From assembly GCF_001592755.1 (NCBI RefSeq), contig NZ_LUKF01000006.1, forward strand, positions 1-64,000: a stretch of DNA of 64,000 nt, given 5' to 3'. The DNA comes from Bdellovibrio bacteriovorus. GTDB lineage: Bacteria; Bdellovibrionota; Bdellovibrionia; Bdellovibrionales; Bdellovibrionaceae. Every line of letters begins with the position of its first letter. The stretch's first letter is position 1. Below the pieces are notes generated by a model that saw nothing but the letters and a program-made list of their open reading frames with translations, searched no databases and was not told the origin of the DNA. Position numbers and translations under genes: made by a program. Shown in pieces: positions 60,686 through 64,000 of this stretch.

Positions 60686-61200
60686 AACCCCAGTTTTTTC
60701 AGAAGATCGTCGATCTCGGACTGTTTGAGTTTTTTATCTTTCGTGCCTGTGCCCACACTCATCGAGTACTCTTCACTGAATTGATTTGAGACCCAGCGCA
60801 GTCTTTCGATAAATGCTTGCGGAATTTTTTCACGAAGAGTCTTACCCTCTTCAAAAATATTATCGATTAAAGATTCCAATGTCTCTGTGGCATCCAACAA
60901 AAGAGCGACACAAATGTCGAAGAACTGTTCATTGTCGGTGATTTGAGACGCCTTGTAGCCAACAGCTTTGCAAAGCGCGGCATAGTCAGAAATCATGTGT
61001 AAAGGGTGATCGGGGGGCACCATCATCGCGAGGCTCTTCGCGCCGCCCATAATGCGGTCCACATTGTTTCCGTAATCAGCGAGCTTTGTCACTTGAGAGA
61101 AGTCGCCTTCTATACTTTCGAGAAGGTCTATCAACTCTTCAATCAAGGTCTTTGACTCGCCTACAAAATCTTCTACAATTTCTTTATCAATCGACATCAA
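60682..61200 (-). CDS. HPt-like protein with CheZ/FliM-type CheY-binding tail
   Basis: A 172-residue acidic helical protein. Residues 1-60 resemble an HPt/CheA P1 domain (IVEDFVGESKTLIEELIDLL then NNVDRIMGGAKSLA), but the phospho-His position holds Asp48 (D-R-I-M-G-G-A against HxxKGxA). The last 13 residues QSEIDDLLKKLGL match the CheY-P-binding peptides at the CheZ C-terminus and FliM N-terminus, after a flexible SVGTGTKDKKLK linker. A CheY-P-binding role is inferred from this. It overlaps the binding-protein gene by ATGA and is divergent from an HD-domain gene. Confidence 0.7.
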   Translation of the reverse strand: MMSIDKEIVEDFVGESKTLIEELIDLLESIEGDFSQVTKLADYGNNVDRIMGGAKSLAMMVPPDHPLHMISDYAALCKAVGYKASQITDNEQFFDICVALLLDATETLESLIDNIFEEGKTLREKIPQAFIERLRWVSNQFSEEYSMSVGTGTKDKKLKQSEIDDLLKKLGL

Positions 61201-61231
61201 CTCACGATAACAATCGAAGGATACAGAGGCA

Positions 61232-62158
61232 ATGGATTATGTTTCTATTCGCGTAAGCACCCTGCGCGGAGATCAAAAGATCGACTTCAACGCTTACGTT
61301 AAAATCAATGACAAGATGATCCTCTACCTTCGTCGCGGCGACAGCTTCGAAGGTGAGCGTCTTCAGCGTCTTAAGGACAAAAAACTTCGCAAGATGTACA
61401 TCCTTACGGAAGAAGAAAACACCTACCGCAACTATCTGCAAAAGAATATCGAGATGGCTTACGACAACTCTTCCAACAAGGATATTCAAACGCGCGCGGA
61501 AATCATTCAAGGCTCCCAACAAAGCAACACCGAAGAGGTGTTTGAAAATCCCGATAATGTTGAGTCTTACAACTACTGCAAAGACGCCGCCGGTAAATAT
61601 GTGAATTTCATCCTTAGCAATGCGCAAGCCACGCAGACTATCATGAACATGGAAAATACGGATAAGAACATCGCCCATCATGGCGTGACGGTTTCAACAC
61701 TTTCCATCGCGTTAGCGCAAAAGCTGGGAATCACCGATTCCAGAAAAACGCAGCTTCTGACTTTGGGCGCTCTTCTGCACGACTATGGCCATCATGGCTC
61801 TCCTTTGAATTTAAACCAGCCGCTGGATAAAATGAGCCCCGAAGATAAAAAAATGTGGAATCAACATCCCCACGACGGAGCCCAAAAGGTTCACGATAAA
61901 AAACATTTTGATCAAACCGTGATTAATATCATCGCTCAACACGAAGAAACGATTAATGGTGCGGGTCCGAAGGGCATGCGCGAAAAAGAGATGGATCCTC
62001 TTTCGGTCATCGTCTCTTCCGCCAATGCCATGGACCGTTTGATCACTTTTGAAGGTGTTCCCAAAACGGAAGCGGCTAAAAAACTAATGATTGATCACGT
62101 CGGCAAACATCCGCTGCAACACCTGCAAATGCTGAATGATATCCTGCGCGGAGTTTGA
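61232..62158 (+). CDS. HD-domain protein related to HD-GYP phosphodiesterases
   Basis: A 308-residue cytoplasmic protein. The N-terminal 80 residues (FNAYVKINDKMILYLRRGDS, LKDKKLRKMYI) form a small sensory-like domain seen in HD-GYP relatives. The HD domain (about residues 145-300) keeps HHGVTVSTLS, the HD pair in ALLHDYGHHG, NQHPHDGAQ and IIAQHEE, but the GYP loop reads NGAGPKG. The metal site thus looks intact while the c-di-GMP loop is altered. It may hydrolyse c-di-GMP or another phosphodiester. Confidence 0.88.
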   Translation: MDYVSIRVSTLRGDQKIDFNAYVKINDKMILYLRRGDSFEGERLQRLKDKKLRKMYILTEEENTYRNYLQKNIEMAYDNSSNKDIQTRAEIIQGSQQSNTEEVFENPDNVESYNYCKDAAGKYVNFILSNAQATQTIMNMENTDKNIAHHGVTVSTLSIALAQKLGITDSRKTQLLTLGALLHDYGHHGSPLNLNQPLDKMSPEDKKMWNQHPHDGAQKVHDKKHFDQTVINIIAQHEETINGAGPKGMREKEMDPLSVIVSSANAMDRLITFEGVPKTEAAKKLMIDHVGKHPLQHLQMLNDILRGV

Positions 62159-62161
62159 TTC

Positions 62162-62192
62162 AAGGGGAAGAAGCATTCGCCTTCCCCTATCG
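62162..62192. terminator. Possible bidirectional terminator
   Basis: GGGGAAG (62164-62170) and CTTCCCC (62181-62187) form a 7-bp stem with a 10-base loop between two convergent genes. The T run is weak on both sides. Confidence 0.45.
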
Positions 62193-62206
62193 TTGTTAAA
62201 AACATT

Positions 62207-63043
62207 TTATCTTTTGATGATATCGTTACTAACTAGCTGGGAAAACTTCTTTTCCCATTCTTCCGCTGCGATCGTTGGCGTTACTTCACTTAGCAAAGCC
62301 ATTTGAATCAGTTGTTCTTTTGTGAACTTCCTATCTTCTTGTAGCAAGTCGATAAGTTGCGCCTCATAAAGATCGAGGGCTTTTTCAGAAACCTTGTGGC
62401 TTTTATCACTGAAGACGAAGGCATACACACCCTTGTCTCGATTTAAAACCGAGTTTGCTTGCGACAACGAAACGATTTGCAGACTTGGGTTCACAAAGAC
62501 AAGTCCCGCTTCCATCGCTCCCAAATCAAACGGTTGAATTTCGATCCAAGCTTTCACCCACTCCCAATGAGCCAGTTCGCCAAGTTCTTTGTTATCGGGA
62601 AATTTCTGCTTTAAGAATCCCACGAAATAGCGCCAGTGATCTTGCAAAAGCCAACTGCTCCACTCCATCTCCTCTAAATAGGTGTCACGAACACGCTTTG
62701 CGGCTAATCCCAAGCGCTGCTGCGTGAGGGGGAATATTCGCGAAAACACGGATTCTTGCTCTTTGAGAAAATCAAACTTTTGGCCTTCTTCCGTCTTCAC
62801 CGGGCGAAGCCATTGCAGAGTTCTTAAAAGTTCGGCTTGATAAATCGAGTGAACGGATTGCGGGATGTGCTCTTCGTAAGTTTGCAAAACAAACTTTTTT
62901 GTTTTCTGCAGCTCTTCCAACTGATGGCGACGAACGGCGCCGACACCCACCACATCCACATCGCGAATGATTAAAACTTCAGCACTAGGCACTTCACCAT
63001 TCATCGGAAAATAGAGGTTCTCGGAAGCCGTTTCTTTGGACAT
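62207..63043 (-). CDS. Cytoplasmic protein of unknown function
   Basis: A 278-residue protein without signal peptide. It is mostly helical, with aromatic-rich segments (EEMEWSSWLLQDHWRYF, LAHWEWVKAWIEIQPF), and ends in helices rich in Glu, Leu and Lys. The general layout recalls DUF2063-type putative DNA-binding proteins, but I cannot assign a family. It stands alone on the minus strand. Confidence 0.7.
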   Translation of the reverse strand: MSKETASENLYFPMNGEVPSAEVLIIRDVDVVGVGAVRRHQLEELQKTKKFVLQTYEEHIPQSVHSIYQAELLRTLQWLRPVKTEEGQKFDFLKEQESVFSRIFPLTQQRLGLAAKRVRDTYLEEMEWSSWLLQDHWRYFVGFLKQKFPDNKELGELAHWEWVKAWIEIQPFDLGAMEAGLVFVNPSLQIVSLSQANSVLNRDKGVYAFVFSDKSHKVSEKALDLYEAQLIDLLQEDRKFTKEQLIQMALLSEVTPTIAAEEWEKKFSQLVSNDIIKR

Positions 63044-63198
63044 TAAGAATATCTTATGTGTGCAAACTCATAGGGGCAAGCTACAGGCCCCTAAAATCCC
63101 TTAAAACTGCCCTTCGAATAAGCAGTTGACTCATTTGGTCAAGCACTGGAGTAGGAATACTATTGACCTGATTTTCGAGCCATGAAACAAGGTGGGGC

Positions 63199-63789
63199 AT
63201 GAGATTTTTGCTTTTCGTCCTCAGCCTTGCTGCCACTCCGATGGCTCTTGCTGTTCAACCTATTGAAGGAACAGTTTATAGAGACTCGCGCGGGGTCTAT
63301 TTGTCTGCTTACTCAGACGACAACTGCAAGCTCTACACTATTGAGACGAAATCTGAAGATGCCGCTTTAAGCGTTCGCAAACTTTCTAACGGTGATACTG
63401 TTACGGCTTCAGGTCTGATCGATTCTAAGTCCTGCATGGCAATCATCGAAAGCGTTGATTACGTCGGTCTTAAAAAACTTCTCGGTTACTGGTACAGCCA
63501 AGAAGGCATCATCACAGTTCGTGATTATAATTCTTTGAGCTTCTATCCGATCAACATGAACGATTTCCAAAACGGGAAAGACTTCACGCAGATTGATCCG
63601 ATCACTTACCGTTACAGCGTGACACCGTCTGATGGCAAAGAATGGGTTCTTTTCCTTTCCGACAGTACGAGCACTGTGTTCGCGACGATCTTGTTCAACA
63701 AGAACAACGCGACGATGAGAATCTACGATTCCGAAAACGGAGAGATCATCAAAGTTCTTCGCCTTTCTAAGTGGGGCAATCTGAAATAA
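63199..63789 (+). CDS. Secreted protein of unknown function
   Basis: A 196-residue protein with signal peptide ending AMALA-VQP. The mature part looks beta-rich, with two cysteines (DNCKLY and SKSCMA) possibly bridged. Its repeated two-strand segments (DRDSRGVYLSAYS-like, IITVRDYNSLSFYP) resemble a small beta barrel. It shares one base with the next gene (TAATG), suggesting co-translation. Confidence 0.75.
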   Translation: MRFLLFVLSLAATPMALAVQPIEGTVYRDSRGVYLSAYSDDNCKLYTIETKSEDAALSVRKLSNGDTVTASGLIDSKSCMAIIESVDYVGLKKLLGYWYSQEGIITVRDYNSLSFYPINMNDFQNGKDFTQIDPITYRYSVTPSDGKEWVLFLSDSTSTVFATILFNKNNATMRIYDSENGEIIKVLRLSKWGNLK

Positions 63790-64000
63790 TGAGCTGGTTC
63801 CATCCCATCGACAAACATCTTCTTTTCACCAAAAATGATAAAGAGGATCCGCGTCTGGGTGAATGCGTCCAGCTTTTCCCCAAGGGTGATCTGCAACAAC
63901 TGACATCTTTAGATTTTGATTTCGCTCTTCTTGGCTATCCCGATGACGAAGGCATTGCTTTGAATGGCGGTCGTCCCGGCGCTCAAAATGCGCCCACTCA
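63789..64000 (+). CDS. Arginase/formimidoylglutamase-family protein (5' part)
   Basis: The gene runs off the window after 70 codons. The first residues MSWFHPIDKHLLFTKNDKED and GYPDDEGIALNGGRPGAQ match the N-terminus of formimidoylglutamase/arginase-type ureohydrolases (the GxPxDxGxxxNGGRxGAxxAP pattern). The manganese-binding motifs would lie beyond the window, so the substrate is open. Confidence 0.85.
   Translation, partial: MSWFHPIDKHLLFTKNDKEDPRLGECVQLFPKGDLQQLTSLDFDFALLGYPDDEGIALNGGRPGAQNAPT

Noticed and set aside
63072-63092. AGGGGC/GCCCCT hairpin between divergent genes as a terminator
   Set aside because: It lies upstream of both neighbouring genes and has no T run, so termination is unlikely.

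Overview
The window looks like a chromosomal segment of a Bdellovibrio-type predatory bacterium (Bdellovibrionota). The pointers are many secreted proteins with signal peptides, a TIGR02147-type regulator, a CheY/CheX/HD-domain signalling set, several secreted hydrolases, moderate GC, and short genes packed in both directions with 4-bp ATGA overlaps. The genus is inferred from gene content only. I see no rRNA, insertion sequence, prophage or CRISPR array. There is one tRNA, tRNA-Gly(GCC).

Layout. 0-7.6 kb: tRNA-Gly, secreted proteins, and a five-gene minus-strand ABC exporter operon (membrane-fusion protein, two ATPases, two permeases; a split YbhF-type layout). 7.6-13.7 kb: a secreted zinc protease, a chemoreceptor, then a nucleotide-sugar/glycosyltransferase operon (rffA-rfbA-rfbB-GT4) whose last gene is broken at a canonical A-AAA-AAC slippery site. 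13.7-17.7 kb: on the minus strand feoA-feoB translationally coupled to two glycosyltransferases. 17.9-25.1 kb: secreted proteins, two divergent pterin synthase paralogues (one QueD-like, one resembling the folate-bypass PTPS-III type), phosphatidylserine decarboxylase, a COG2509 flavoprotein, and a repeat protein with an acidic Tyr-rich half and a basic Arg-rich half. 25.1-26.2 kb: over 1 kb without a convincing long gene, holding a long inverted repeat, a tiny ORF with a perfect Shine-Dalgarno, and three related palindromes with compensatory changes.

26.2-31.5 kb: a GlsB-type membrane protein and an IcmF/crotonase/hydroxyacyl-CoA dehydrogenase operon. 31.6-38.7 kb: secreted SH3/Asp-box protein; an operon of a RelA/SpoT-reminiscent protein, a PlsC acyltransferase and a DUF962 membrane protein; a lipoprotein; a large metzincin-type lipoprotein protease. 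38.9-44.8 kb: small zinc-ribbon protein, GNAT, FAD oxidase, and beta-oxidation genes (fadJ-like, fadI-like) with two further long inverted repeats beside them.

45.0-54.1 kb: TIGR02147 regulator with a secreted protein, KH protein, malic enzyme, chromate transporter, HflX, a secreted transglycosylase-like protein and a thioesterase. 54.2-64 kb: a small LuxR protein, CheY, CheX, a degenerate HD-GYP protein, RDD protein, CCA-adding enzyme, QueG, a periplasmic binding-like protein, a CheZ-tail/HPt-like protein, a second HD protein, and the start of an arginase-family gene.

The main functional themes are envelope glycan and lipid work, fatty-acid and branched-chain acyl-CoA catabolism, secreted hydrolases, and chemotaxis-linked phosphosignalling. 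The most interesting unexplained items are the frameshift site in the GT4 gene, the long inverted-repeat elements, the palindrome/leader-peptide region near 25.7 kb, the CheZ-tail HPt-like protein, and the RelA/SpoT-like family protein.
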